From Flavobacteriales bacterium UBA6049 (GTDB taxonomy: Bacteria; Bacteroidota; Bacteroidia; Flavobacteriales_G; Salibacteraceae): a stretch of 26,432 bases of DNA. Both the position numbers and the translations under genes were made by a program. Below are positions 1 to 8,506 of the stretch, in pieces (the first letter of the stretch is position 1; the number at the start of each line of letters is the position of its first letter). Location of the stretch: assembly GCA_002429085.1 (NCBI GenBank), contig DIYR01000010.1:1-26432 (forward strand). Reading direction: 5' to 3'. The notes beneath the pieces are model-generated. The model had not been told where the DNA came from. It worked only from the letters and a program-made list of their open reading frames with translations, and made no database searches.

Positions 1-3000
1 AAGCCATTACAGCTTACATTACTATCTACACTTGAGGTAACAACCAACTGAGTAGGGTTTGTTAAGATAGCCGAATCAACAGAAGTACAACCATTCATAT
101 CTGTAACAGTTACCGTATAAGTACCTGCAGTTAACCCTGCTTGCCAATCGGCAGTAGTTCCATTATCCCAAGCATAAGTAAACGGTGCAGTTCCTCCAGT
201 AGGGTTTGCACTTACTCCTCCTGAGTTATATCCGAAACAGTAGATGATAGAATCAACAGTTGCGTTTGCTTCCAATATCAATGGTTCCACTATGGTGAAT
301 GTATCAATCTCAGTACAGCTATTTGCATCTGTTACGGTAACCGTATATGCTCCTGCTGCTAATCCCGTAAGAACTGAAGAAGAGGCACCATTTGACCATG
401 AATAGCTATATCCGCTTGTACCACCAGAAGTGTTTAAATTAATTGACCCATCTGATGCGCTATTACAGCTGATTTTGCTAATTGTTCCACTAATAACAAT
501 TGCTGTAGGCTCGGTAATCGTTGCAGTGTAAGTCTCTGTGCATCCAGCACCATCTGTAACTGTTAAAGTGTAAGATCCGCCCGCAACAGAACTCAAGATG
601 CTATCAGCATCTCCGTTACTCCAAGCATATGTATAAGGAGTAGTTCCGCCTGATACACCTATTGTATATGATCCATCTGTTAAACCATTACAACTTACTG
701 GCGTATTGGCCACCATAGAAACTGCTAATGCACTAGGTTCTGTAATGGTAACTAGCGTAGTATCTGAACACCCGTTAGCATCCGTAATAGTTACGATGTA
801 TGAGCCAGCTGCTAGATTAGAATCATATGCTACCGTTGAACTTGTAGGCCAGTTATATGAATACGGCATAGTTCCTCCTGTAGCGGAAACTATTCCAATA
901 CCACTTGTTGCCGCATTACAAACATTATCAACTTCTACTGTTGTAGAAGCAACTAACTCCATAGGTTCTGCTACAGTAGAAGAACTTGTAACAGAGCAAC
1001 CATTGGCATCTGTAACAGTTATCGTATAAGTTCCTGCCGCTAGTCCTATTGCGTAATTGTTTGTCTCACCCGTTGACCAAAAGTAACTGTAAGGCACTGT
1101 TCCACCAGTAGCTGATGTACTGATGTATCCATCACTCGCTCCATGGCAATATGCATCAAACAATGAATCAACTGTAACTACTATTGGTGCTGGAGCTGAT
1201 ACAGCTGTATCTAGTGTTACTTGACAACCATTGGCATCGGTAACAGTAACTGTGTAACCTCCAATCGACAAGTTCGAAATAGTTGCTGTTGTGCCACCAT
1301 TTGACCAATTGTACGCATAGCCCGCTGTTCCTCCTGTTGCTGAAACAGTAATTGAACCATCTCCTGCTGAAGCACATGTTTCATCTTGCGCAGATGTTGT
1401 TTGAACCATTAATTCTGTTGGCTCAAGAATATCTACCGAAGTGGTGCGCTCACAACCTGATGCATCTGTAGCAGTTACCGTATACGTTCCTGATGTAACC
1501 GAAGTAATGGCATTGGTGGTTGTTCCATTAGACCACATATATGTGATAGGTGCTATTCCACCTGTAGCTGCTACCGTAGCCTGACCTGTTGACGCTCCAA
1601 AACATGTTACATCAATAGAAGAACTAATTGCTATAGCGAATGGTGTACTTGGTTCTGTTAACTGAACTGTTGTACTTGCCGTACAACCACTGGCATCGGT
1701 TAAGGTTACTGAATAAGTTCCAGCAGCTACCCCGCTCAGGGTATCGTTTGTTGAACCATTCGTCCAGCTATATGCATACGGAAGATTTCCTCCTGTACCT
1801 TCAACTACAGCCCAACCGTCTGTTTCTCCAAAACACGTAATGTTAGAAGAATCTGTAATTGAAGCTAACAGCTCTGTAGGTTCAGTAATCATGAATGTTG
1901 AATCTTTCACACACCCGTTATTATCAGTAATAGTAACTGTGTAATTCGCTCCAGATAGCCCACTAATTGTGTTGGTTGTTGCTCCAGTATTCCAAGTATA
2001 TGTATACGGTGTTGTACCACCTGAAACAGTTACTGAAACTTCCGCATCGTTTGCTCCATTACAAGATACTGGAGTAACAATAGCAGAAAGAGTAACTGCT
2101 AACGGCTCGTTAATTTGAACATCTACCGTATCTGCACATCCATTGGCATCTGTTACTGTAACAGTATTTGTACCTGCCATTAACAATGTATTAGATGTAG
2201 AGATTCCTCCATTGTTCCATGTATAGGTATAAGGAGCAATTCCTCCGGAAACATTTACCGTTGCCGCTCCATTTACTCCTCCTGCACATGTAACATCGCT
2301 TACTCCTGAAATTGATGAGACTATAGCTGTTGGTTGATTAATGGTAACAGTGTTGTTAGCTTGACATCCAACTGCATCAGTAGCAACTACTGTGTAAGTT
2401 CCAGCTACTACATCATTTAATCCAGCAACGGCTGCTCCATTTGACCATGTGTATGAGTATGGTGCATTTCCACCTGTTGCCAATGCTGTTGCCCCACCTG
2501 TAGATTCTCCAAAACATGTTGCATCTAATACGTTATTAAATGCAATAGCTATAGAAGTTGGTTGCGTTGCAATAGTTCCTGAAGAAGTTGATGTACATCC
2601 ACCTGCATCTGTAACTGTTACAGTATATGTTCCTCCTGTTAGGCCTGTGAGCATCATTCCTGAGCCACCACTACTCCAGACATAAGTAAATGGCGCTGTC
2701 CCTCCTGTTACTCCAGAAGTTATTGATCCGTTTGCTGATCCTGGACAAGACTCATCAGATGAATTTGTGATAGTAGCAACAATTGGTAATGGTTCAACAA
2801 TAGTAAAGGATGTATCATTTGAACAATTAGAAGCATCTGTAACAGTAACACTGTAAGAGCCAGCACTTAAACTTGAAAGAGATGCGCTTGTTGATCCATT
2901 TGACCATATATATGTATACGGTACAACACCTCCATTAGGTGATAAACCGATACTTCCATCTTGCTGCCCATTACATGATATATCTGAAACTACTGCTCCA

Positions 3001-3240
3001 AAATCAATTGGAGTTGGGCCATCTACATTTACTGTAAGGGTATCTGAACATTGATTGTTATCTGTAACTGTAACTACATATGCACCTTGAGCTAAGGCAA
3101 ATTTCAATGCAGAAGTACTTCCATCAGGCCAAGAATAAGTATAAGGTGCAGCTCCCCCTGTTCCAAATACTGCTGCAGTACCGTCATTATTGCTTTGGCA
3201 ACTAACTGGAGTTACAGCCACCAGATTTGCAGTTGGTGAT
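1..3240 (-). repeat. Array of 14 complete SprB-type repeats plus one partial
   Basis: Fourteen complete coding repeats of 74-78 residues (about 225-234 nt) follow one another, starting near 3240, 3017, 2790, 2565, 2340, 2107, 1882, 1653, 1425, 1195, 965, 735, 507 and 282. A fifteenth is cut by the edge. Each has a Cys near its start (SCNG, TCFG or similar), a GGTxPYTYxWSNG core, an AGTYTVTVTDANGC strand with the second Cys, and a closing xITEP. The pattern matches the SprB repeat family of Bacteroidota surface proteins. The units have diverged at both protein and DNA level, so this is an old array, not a recent slippage product. Confidence 0.88.
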
Positions 3241-6200
3241 TGATTCACATCTATTGTCATGGTATCAACATGCGCACACCCAAAGAAATCTGTAACTGTA
3301 ACTAAGTAATCAGTTGTTGCTACTGGTGAGACTGTTGCACTTGTTCCAGAACCAGAAATAGTTGGATCGCTTGGCCAAGTATAAGAAACGGCTCCACTAG
3401 CGGTTACTTGCGTGGTATCTCCTGAACAGATAGAAGAAGGGCTCAACGTATAAGTTGACACTGGTTTAGGTGGAACCAAAATAGTAATACTATCAAACGC
3501 GCTACTACAGCCTCCACCAAATGTAGCGGCATAGAATGTAGTTGTTGTTGCGTTTGCAGTAACCGAAGCTGTACTTCCTGTTCCGATTGCTAGTGTTGTA
3601 TCAGTTGTAGGGGTATCAAACCAATATGTTTTTGCGATATCTGAATTATAAACTAGCTCTAATGCTATTTCATAATCGTACGTACAACCATTTACATAGT
3701 ATGCGTAATACGGTAAAACATTAAACGAGGCTTGTCCATCTAAAAGCCAGTTTGAAACTTGGGTTTGAGTTAAGAAGATGGTATCCTTCTGCCATACATT
3801 ACAGTTAGTTGTAGTATAGTTTCTACCAATGTATTGGTTATTCTCATCTCGTACGTTTAAATATTCGTTGTACGCATCAAGATCACCCTTATAATGCATA
3901 ATTAGCATAGGGTTTCCAGTCTGAATAGCTGGAAGGTTTGCCATACTAATTGTTATGGTATTGTATGCATTTGTTGTTCTTAAGGTATCTGATAGCCTTC
4001 TGTATGCAATGACTCCGCTATCTGCATTTGCGGCAAACAATGAAGTTGTTCCACCTGGACATAAGAATGTGCTAGTTGAGGTAATTGGACCTGGATTAAC
4101 TAATTGGGCGCTTGCATTAATTGTAATTGAATCGTAAACCGAACACCCATTAGCATCGGTAACTGTTACAATGTTAAGCCCTGTAACTAGGTTAGAATCT
4201 ATTGTATCGTTACTTCCAGAAGGCCATGCATATGTAAGTGTACCCGTTCCTCCTGTTGCTGTAACTTCTGCTTTTCCATCTGTGCTACTTGGACAGTCTG
4301 TTTCTTCTAAAACAGTGGAAGTAACAATTAATTCAGCTGGTTCACTTACAGTTAAGGAATCTGACACTATACATCCATTATCTCCAGTTACCGTGTAGAT
4401 GTAAGTACCTCCTGAAACATTTGACAAAGTAGCTACTGTATCTCCGCTAGACCATGCATAGCTATATGGGGTTGCACCTCCAGAAACACTTACACCAACA
4501 TATCCTGTTGTATCTCCAAAACAGCTAAGGTTATTAGATGAATCTGACACTACTGGGGAAGCATTTACTGAGATTGAAATTGTATCTCTACATGTTTGAT
4601 AATTGCTTGTTACAGCAACAGAGTAATCAGTTGCCGAAGAAGGTGAAACATATATAGATGATACAGAGTCTGAAGTACTCCAAAGAACATCGGTACTTCC
4701 ATAGCTAGAGTTAAAAGCATTCTCAATTTGGGCATCAAATGAAACTAACTTTTCAGAACCACTCAAACCAAAATGAGAAACAGAAGTTTCTGTATTAAAG
4801 AACCATTTATTGGCCCATGGAGAAACGGTAATATTAGCAGCATCACCAAACCCATTACCGTTACTTTGAACAACTGAATAGGCCGAGTTTGCTACATCAA
4901 ACCTTACGATAGGATAATAAGTTCCATTTAAGTAATTACCATATCTATACACGAGATTGTAGCTGTCTTCATTACATTCTGCAACTCCATAAGCAGCCCA
5001 ACCTTCACTTCCATAAATATTTAGGTAATACGTTCCAATTTGTTCTACTTGCCCATCAGGTAAGCTAATTTTATATAGTGTTGGATAAGCGTAAAGTAAC
5101 ACATAACCTCCCCCTGCGGCTACTAGCCTTGTAGAATTGTTTGCATTAATTGTTTGAGATAGAGTAATTGTTTGGCCATAAGCCAAGTTACTTTCATTCA
5201 CTCTTCTTATTGCATTAATACCTGATAGCAAACTGTAGTTATTAGAAAAATCGGTATAGTTTGTATTCCAAAAAGAATACAACTCTCCCGTATTCAAATC
5301 ACTAAAAATACCTTGTCTAGCAAAGTTGTAACTCTGTACTGAGCTCAAATCATTTGAATATTTTACTGTAGTGTAATCTCCACTCACAATAACATGTGTT
5401 TGTGTGGCCGCAATTCCACTGTTATCATCAAAGTTCAACGCATTTGTACCTACATATCGTAAATTGGCTCCTGCTACATTTGAAAGAGATAATGAGTTAA
5501 CCTCAACTCCACATGAACCAACACCTATTGCTACTGAATCTGCTGAGCAAATGGTTGTATCTCCAGGATGGATTCGAGCATCTAGTAACTCTACCAAAAT
5601 AGAATCAGAAGTCACACACCCTGCTGAATTACCTACTGTTACAAAGTATTTTACTGAATTCTTTGCTTGAATTTGTCTTGTGGTTTCTCCTGTACTCCAC
5701 GAATAAGATGAGAAACCAGAACCAGCGTCAAGTTGAATTGAGTCTTTATTACAATCTAATAAAGTATCTGTTAGAGATATGGATGGTAATGTGTTTACTG
5801 TTACCTGAATTGTATCTGAACAAGAAACAGATTGATGTGATACCGTTACTGAATAACTTGTAGTGGTAGTTGGAGACACTGTAATTGTTGGTGAAGTAGC
5901 TCCTGTATTCCAAGTAAATGAATTGATTGAATTTACTCCCCCATTTCCGTTATGGGTAGCATTCGCATAACCTAAATTCTCGCCATAAGATCCAAGTGAG
6001 TTACTGTATTCTGCCTGATAATACCATCTACTATGCCAAGGTGAATAAGTAATACAAGCCATACTACTCAAGTTAAGTGAACTAAAAGAAGAAGCCACAC
6101 TAAAAGACTGACTATTCAGGTCGAACCTCGTAATTGCCCCATCAACCGTACCTGCAACTGCGTTTGTGTTTGTCCTTAATAAGAAACTATGACCTGTTCC

Positions 6201-8300
6201 ATTACACTCAGCAATACCCCAAGAAGCCCACGATTCTGAATTGTACTTGATATTGTACAAGTTGTATGTTCCTAGGTCGGTAACGGTACCTGAAGACAAT
6301 TCAATTTTATAAAAATGTTGATCGTTTCCAGCGTATAAAACCACAAACCCAGAACCTGCAAATACCACTGAGTTGTATCCTGCATTGATGCTCTGTGACA
6401 ATGTTATTGTAGATCCATAATTCAATGAAGCGTCCATTGTTCTTATGGCGTTGATATTACTTGTTACAGATGAAGAGGAATAAAAATTGTTGTAATTCGT
6501 GTTCCAGAAAGTGTATAACTGACCGCTTGCCAGATCACTAAAGATCCCTTCACGCAAACTATATGTTGTGTAAGATGAAAGGTCAGCTGTGTACCTTGCT
6601 GTATAGCTATTCCCAACATAATAAACGTAGTTTGGTGTTACTGCAATTCCCCCGTGGTCATCTCCAGCAGATACCTGAGAGTTTACATTTACCACTCCAG
6701 TATTAGCAATGGTTGAAAGTTGGAAGTAACACCCTGAGCTTGTTAACTCGACACTATCTCCAGCGCAAATAGACGTATCTACATCACCTAAAATTCCAGC
6801 GTCAAGAAGGTTTACAAATATTTCATCTTCTCCTTCACAAGTATTACTTCCAGTTACAGTTACGGTATATGAACCAGAACTTAAAGCAGTAATTGTTGAA
6901 GTTGTTACCCCTGTTGACCATTCATAAGATGTAAATGTTCCAGGATTTAATGTAACACTTGATGCACAAGAAGAAACAGTATCCGCTAAAGTGGGTGATG
7001 GAGCAGCAAGTGTACTCGCAATAATAGTATCTGCTTTAGAGCACACCCCATTTGATACGGTAACTCTATAAGTTCCCGCTGTAGTAACATCAATTGATTG
7101 TGATGTTGCTCCTGTTGACCATGTATAAGAAAGTGCCCCAATCGGAGCAGTCAATGTTGTTGTATCTCCTGGGCACTGCGAAAAATCAACCCCTAAGTTT
7201 ACATTAGGAACATTGATACTAATGCTTGTTCCATTATCTGACCCTATTCGAATAGGGTTTGATGAAACAACTCGAATTCTATACCCTGAACCATATGCCG
7301 TACCTGCAGGTATTGTACCTGTAATTGTTTGAGCTGTTGTGCTTGTTACGTTACCTAAGTTAACTGGGTTTGTAAAACTTCCTGATGCATCAGAAAGTTG
7401 AGCAGTAAATATGTTTCCACTATTATATGTAGTGCTGTTTAGTGAAAAATTAACGCTAACTGTTGAACCATCACAATATGGCCCCACGATGTTAGATGTC
7501 TGTAACCCAAAAGAAAGAATATCATACGAATTCCATATTGTTCCGTTCGCTATCCAAAATCGATCATTCGAATACGCAATATTGAAGCTATATGGAGTGG
7601 GAGCATTAGAAGGTAACTGACTAGCTCCTACATATGCATAGTTAGATTTGTTAATGAATAATACCCTTCTGTTAGTCCTATCATAAAGTGCAATTTCCTT
7701 CCCTGGACACCCAGTATACATAATTGTATAGTTGGTAAGCGCATAGCTAGATGGCAAACCTGTAATTGAGCTGGTTCCAATAAATGCTCCTGTAACTCTA
7801 GAATATCTATAGATTGTTGTGCCATAAGCATATATCAGCTCATTTTGAGCATCATCATAAGCTGCAGCATAATTACTATTTGGAGCTATAGTTGTACCCG
7901 ATAATAGAATTACAGAAGATATCGGATAACCTGATGAATTCAATGAGAATGAACGAACGGCATTGACACTACCATAATACTTACCCTCTAGTTGATTCAA
8001 GTTGGAATTCCACCAAATTGAGTACACATCATCAGAGTAATATTGATTCAAAAATGTACCAGAACTAGAAAAAGTTCGTATGTAGTTTCCGCTTGCCACA
8101 TAGTACAAGTTTAACTGTGGGTTATAAGCAACTGAATAACCTGAGCTATTATAACCTGTTAAACTTAAAGATTGCAAAGAGCCATTGTTATTAATGGAAC
8201 ATTGGGCAAAACTTTTATTGATAGAAAAGCTTAAGAAAAGAGTTACGACAGCCAGTAACACTGTCGATGTAATGGAGGTTGAAGTACGTCTAAATCTCAT
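1..8300 (-). CDS. Giant secreted SprB-repeat/Ig-like/propeller surface protein, 3' end beyond window
   Basis: An open frame runs from the ATG at 8300 to the window edge without a stop (at least 2766 codons). I read the triplets directly over 1-1200 and most of 4560-6840; elsewhere I followed the translation. The N-terminus is a signal peptide: basic MRFRR, a hydrophobic core, then a likely cut after SFA at about residue 32. Next come a propeller-like region (residues about 40-265), an Ig-like/fibronectin-like domain (270-365), Ig-like domains with C...YTWSTG...YTVTV patterns, two copies of a unit of about 405 residues (430-1245), two SprB-type repeats, a further Ig-like region with an insert (1397-1687), and 14 more SprB-type repeats up to the edge. 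Known family members such as SprB are exported by the type IX system and act as gliding or adhesion proteins. The sorting domain would lie outside this window, so that role is inferred. Domain types are confident; the ligand is unknown. Confidence 0.9.
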   Translation of the reverse strand, partial: MRFRRTSTSITSTVLLAVVTLFLSFSINKSFAQCSINNNGSLQSLSLTGYNSSGYSVAYNPQLNLYYVASGNYIRTFSSSGTFLNQYYSDDVYSIWWNSNLNQLEGKYYGSVNAVRSFSLNSSGYPISSVILLSGTTIAPNSNYAAAYDDAQNELIYAYGTTIYRYSRVTGAFIGTSSITGLPSSYALTNYTIMYTGCPGKEIALYDRTNRRVLFINKSNYAYVGASQLPSNAPTPYSFNIAYSNDRFWIANGTIWNSYDILSFGLQTSNIVGPYCDGSTVSVNFSLNSTTYNSGNIFTAQLSDASGSFTNPVNLGNVTSTTAQTITGTIPAGTAYGSGYRIRVVSSNPIRIGSDNGTSISINVPNVNLGVDFSQCPGDTTTLTAPIGALSYTWSTGATSQSIDVTTAGTYRVTVSNGVCSKADTIIASTLAAPSPTLADTVSSCASSVTLNPGTFTSYEWSTGVTTSTITALSSGSYTVTVTGSNTCEGEDEIFVNLLDAGILGDVDTSICAGDSVELTSSGCYFQLSTIANTGVVNVNSQVSAGDDHGGIAVTPNYVYYVGNSYTARYTADLSSYTTYSLREGIFSDLASGQLYTFWNTNYNNFYSSSSVTSNINAIRTMDASLNYGSTITLSQSINAGYNSVVFAGSGFVVLYAGNDQHFYKIELSSGTVTDLGTYNLYNIKYNSESWASWGIAECNGTGHSFLLRTNTNAVAGTVDGAITRFDLNSQSFSVASSFSSLNLSSMACITYSPWHSRWYYQAEYSNSLGSYGENLGYANATHNGNGGVNSINSFTWNTGATSPTITVSPTTTTSYSVTVSHQSVSCSDTIQVTVNTLPSISLTDTLLDCNKDSIQLDAGSGFSSYSWSTGETTRQIQAKNSVKYFVTVGNSAGCVTSDSILVELLDARIHPGDTTICSADSVAIGVGSCGVEVNSLSLSNVAGANLRYVGTNALNFDDNSGIAATQTHVIVSGDYTTVKYSNDLSSVQSYNFARQGIFSDLNTGELYSFWNTNYTDFSNNYSLLSGINAIRRVNESNLAYGQTITLSQTINANNSTRLVAAGGGYVLLYAYPTLYKISLPDGQVEQIGTYYLNIYGSEGWAAYGVAECNEDSYNLVYRYGNYLNGTYYPIVRFDVANSAYSVVQSNGNGFGDAANITVSPWANKWFFNTETSVSHFGLSGSEKLVSFDAQIENAFNSSYGSTDVLWSTSDSVSSIYVSPSSATDYSVAVTSNYQTCRDTISISVNASPVVSDSSNNLSCFGDTTGYVGVSVSGGATPYSYAWSSGDTVATLSNVSGGTYIYTVTGDNGCIVSDSLTVSEPAELIVTSTVLEETDCPSSTDGKAEVTATGGTGTLTYAWPSGSNDTIDSNLVTGLNIVTVTDANGCSVYDSITINASAQLVNPGPITSTSTFLCPGGTTSLFAANADSGVIAYRRLSDTLRTTNAYNTITISMANLPAIQTGNPMLIMHYKGDLDAYNEYLNVRDENNQYIGRNYTTTNCNVWQKDTIFLTQTQVSNWLLDGQASFNVLPYYAYYVNGCTYDYEIALELVYNSDIAKTYWFDTPTTDTTLAIGTGSTASVTANATTTTFYAATFGGGCSSAFDSITILVPPKPVSTYTLSPSSICSGDTTQVTASGAVSYTWPSDPTISGSGTSATVSPVATTDYLVTVTDFFGCAHVDTMTIDVNQSPTANLVAVTPVSCQSNNDGTAAVFGTGGAAPYTYSWPDGSTSALKFALAQGAYVVTVTDNNQCSDTLTVNVDGPTPIDFGAVVSDISCNGQQDGSIGLSPNGGVVPYTYIWSNGSTSASLSSLSAGSYSVTVTDASNCSNDTSFTIVEPLPIVATITNSSDESCPGSANGSITSGVTGGTAPFTYVWSSGGSGMMLTGLTGGTYTVTVTDAGGCTSTSSGTIATQPTSIAIAFNNVLDATCFGESTGGATALATGGNAPYSYTWSNGAAVAGLNDVVAGTYTVVATDAVGCQANNTVTINQPTAIVSSISGVSDVTCAGGVNGAATVNVSGGIAPYTYTWNNGGISTSNTLLMAGTNTVTVTDANGCADTVDVQINEPLAVTLSAIVTPVSCNGANDAEVSVTVSGGTTPYTYTWNTGATTNTISGLSGANYTVTITDNNGCVKDSTFMITEPTELLASITDSSNITCFGETDGWAVVEGTGGNLPYAYSWTNGSTNDTLSGVAAGTYSVTLTDASGCTASTTVQLTEPSTPFAIAISSSIDVTCFGASTGQATVAATGGIAPITYMWSNGTTTNAITSVTSGTYTVTATDASGCERTTSVDILEPTELMVQTTSAQDETCASAGDGSITVSATGGTAGYAYNWSNGGTTATISNLSIGGYTVTVTDANGCQVTLDTAVSAPAPIVVTVDSLFDAYCHGASDGYISTSATGGTVPYSYFWSTGETNNYAIGLAAGTYTITVTDANGCSVTSSSTVAEPMELVASTTVEVDNVCNAATSGIGIVSATGGTMPYSYNWPTSSTVAYDSNLAAGSYIVTITDANGCSDTTLVTITEPSALAVSMVANTPVSCNGLTDGSYTIGVSGGTTPYTYAWSNGDADSILSSVAGGSYTLTVTDGAGCTETYTATITEPTAIVISGTISKISCNSASDGSINLNTSGGTSGYSYSWSNGASSSVLTGLAAGAYTVTVTDANSCTEIDTFTIVEPLILEANATVDSIIYCFGYNSGGVSANPTGGTAPFTYAWDNGTTADWQAGLTAGTYTVTVTDMNGCTSVDSAILTNPTQLVVTSSVDSNVSCNG
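4110..4560 (-). repeat. Two SprB-type repeats separated from the main array
   Basis: Two further SprB-type units start near 4560 and 4340. The first is canonical (SCFG, GGATPYSYAWSSG, GDNGC). The second is less regular: the first Cys is in TDCPSS and the core is GGTGTLTYAWPSG, without the PYTY stretch. They are separated from the main array by an Ig-like region of about 290 residues with its own insert (about 3240-4110). Confidence 0.8.
4563..7005 (-). repeat. Tandem duplication of an Ig + split-Ig/propeller unit of about 405 residues
   Basis: Two consecutive coding units, about 7005-5790 and 5788-4563, match from end to end at the protein level. Each begins with an Ig-like domain (SYEWSTG and SYSWSTG), then LLDA, then the first half of a second Ig-like domain (SICAGDSVELTSSGC and TICSADSVAIGVGSC). 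A propeller-like block of about 270 residues follows, sharing REGIFSDL/RQGIFSDL, FWNTNY, INAIR, ITLSQ(S/T)IN and AECN. The second half of the Ig-like domain closes each unit (TWNTGATSPTITVSP and LWSTSDSVSSIYVSP). The copies differ at many positions, so the duplication is not recent. Confidence 0.82.
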
Positions 8301-8367
8301 AGTAATGGTGTTTTTGAGGAATTAGTGAGTTGAATTTTGGCGTAATTTCTTTTCGATTTTAGTCTGG

Positions 8368-8375
8368 CAAATATA
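8368..8375 (-). promoter_or_regulatory. Candidate -7 promoter element of the giant surface protein
   Basis: On the minus strand the sequence TATATTTG fits the Bacteroidota -7 consensus TAnnTTTG exactly. It lies about 68 nt before the ATG at 8300, which would give a leader of about 60 nt. I see no good TTTG at the -33 position, so the assignment rests on the -7 box and its place between the upstream terminator and this gene. Confidence 0.45.
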
Positions 8376-8454
8376 CCCCAAGTTCATTATTAGAAAATTA
8401 AATCTTGATTAGGACTGAAAAGTTGAAACTTTCGACCCATTGAGCAACAAAAAA

Positions 8455-8477
8455 GCCAACTCATAATATGAGTTGGC
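8455..8477 (-). terminator. Rho-independent terminator of the dpp5-like gene
   Basis: A perfect 10-bp stem (GCCAACTCAT paired with ATGAGTTGGC) around a 3-nt AAT loop lies 30 nt after the peptidase stop codon. Read on the minus strand the stem is followed at once by TTTTTTGTTG, a proper U-tract. It separates the peptidase from the downstream giant gene on the same strand. Confidence 0.85.
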
Positions 8478-8506
8478 CTCTACATCTTTTTTGTCAGGAC
8501 TTAGAT

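Noticed and set aside
1..3240. Regular spacing of similar sequence that could suggest a CRISPR or satellite array
   Set aside because: The period is about 225 nt, the units differ in DNA sequence, and the frame stays open through all of them. It is a coding SprB-type repeat array.
706..5863. Plus-strand open frames within the first 6 kb, such as those at 706, 1640, 2449, 4171 and 5404
   Set aside because: They are antisense shadows of the minus-strand giant gene. Their regular recurrence follows the 225-nt repeat period, and none shows a start context or a recognisable domain.
8425..8435. An ACTTTCG box on the plus strand between the giant gene and dpp5
   Set aside because: No plus-strand gene follows it; it would only drive transcription antisense to dpp5, and the match is short.
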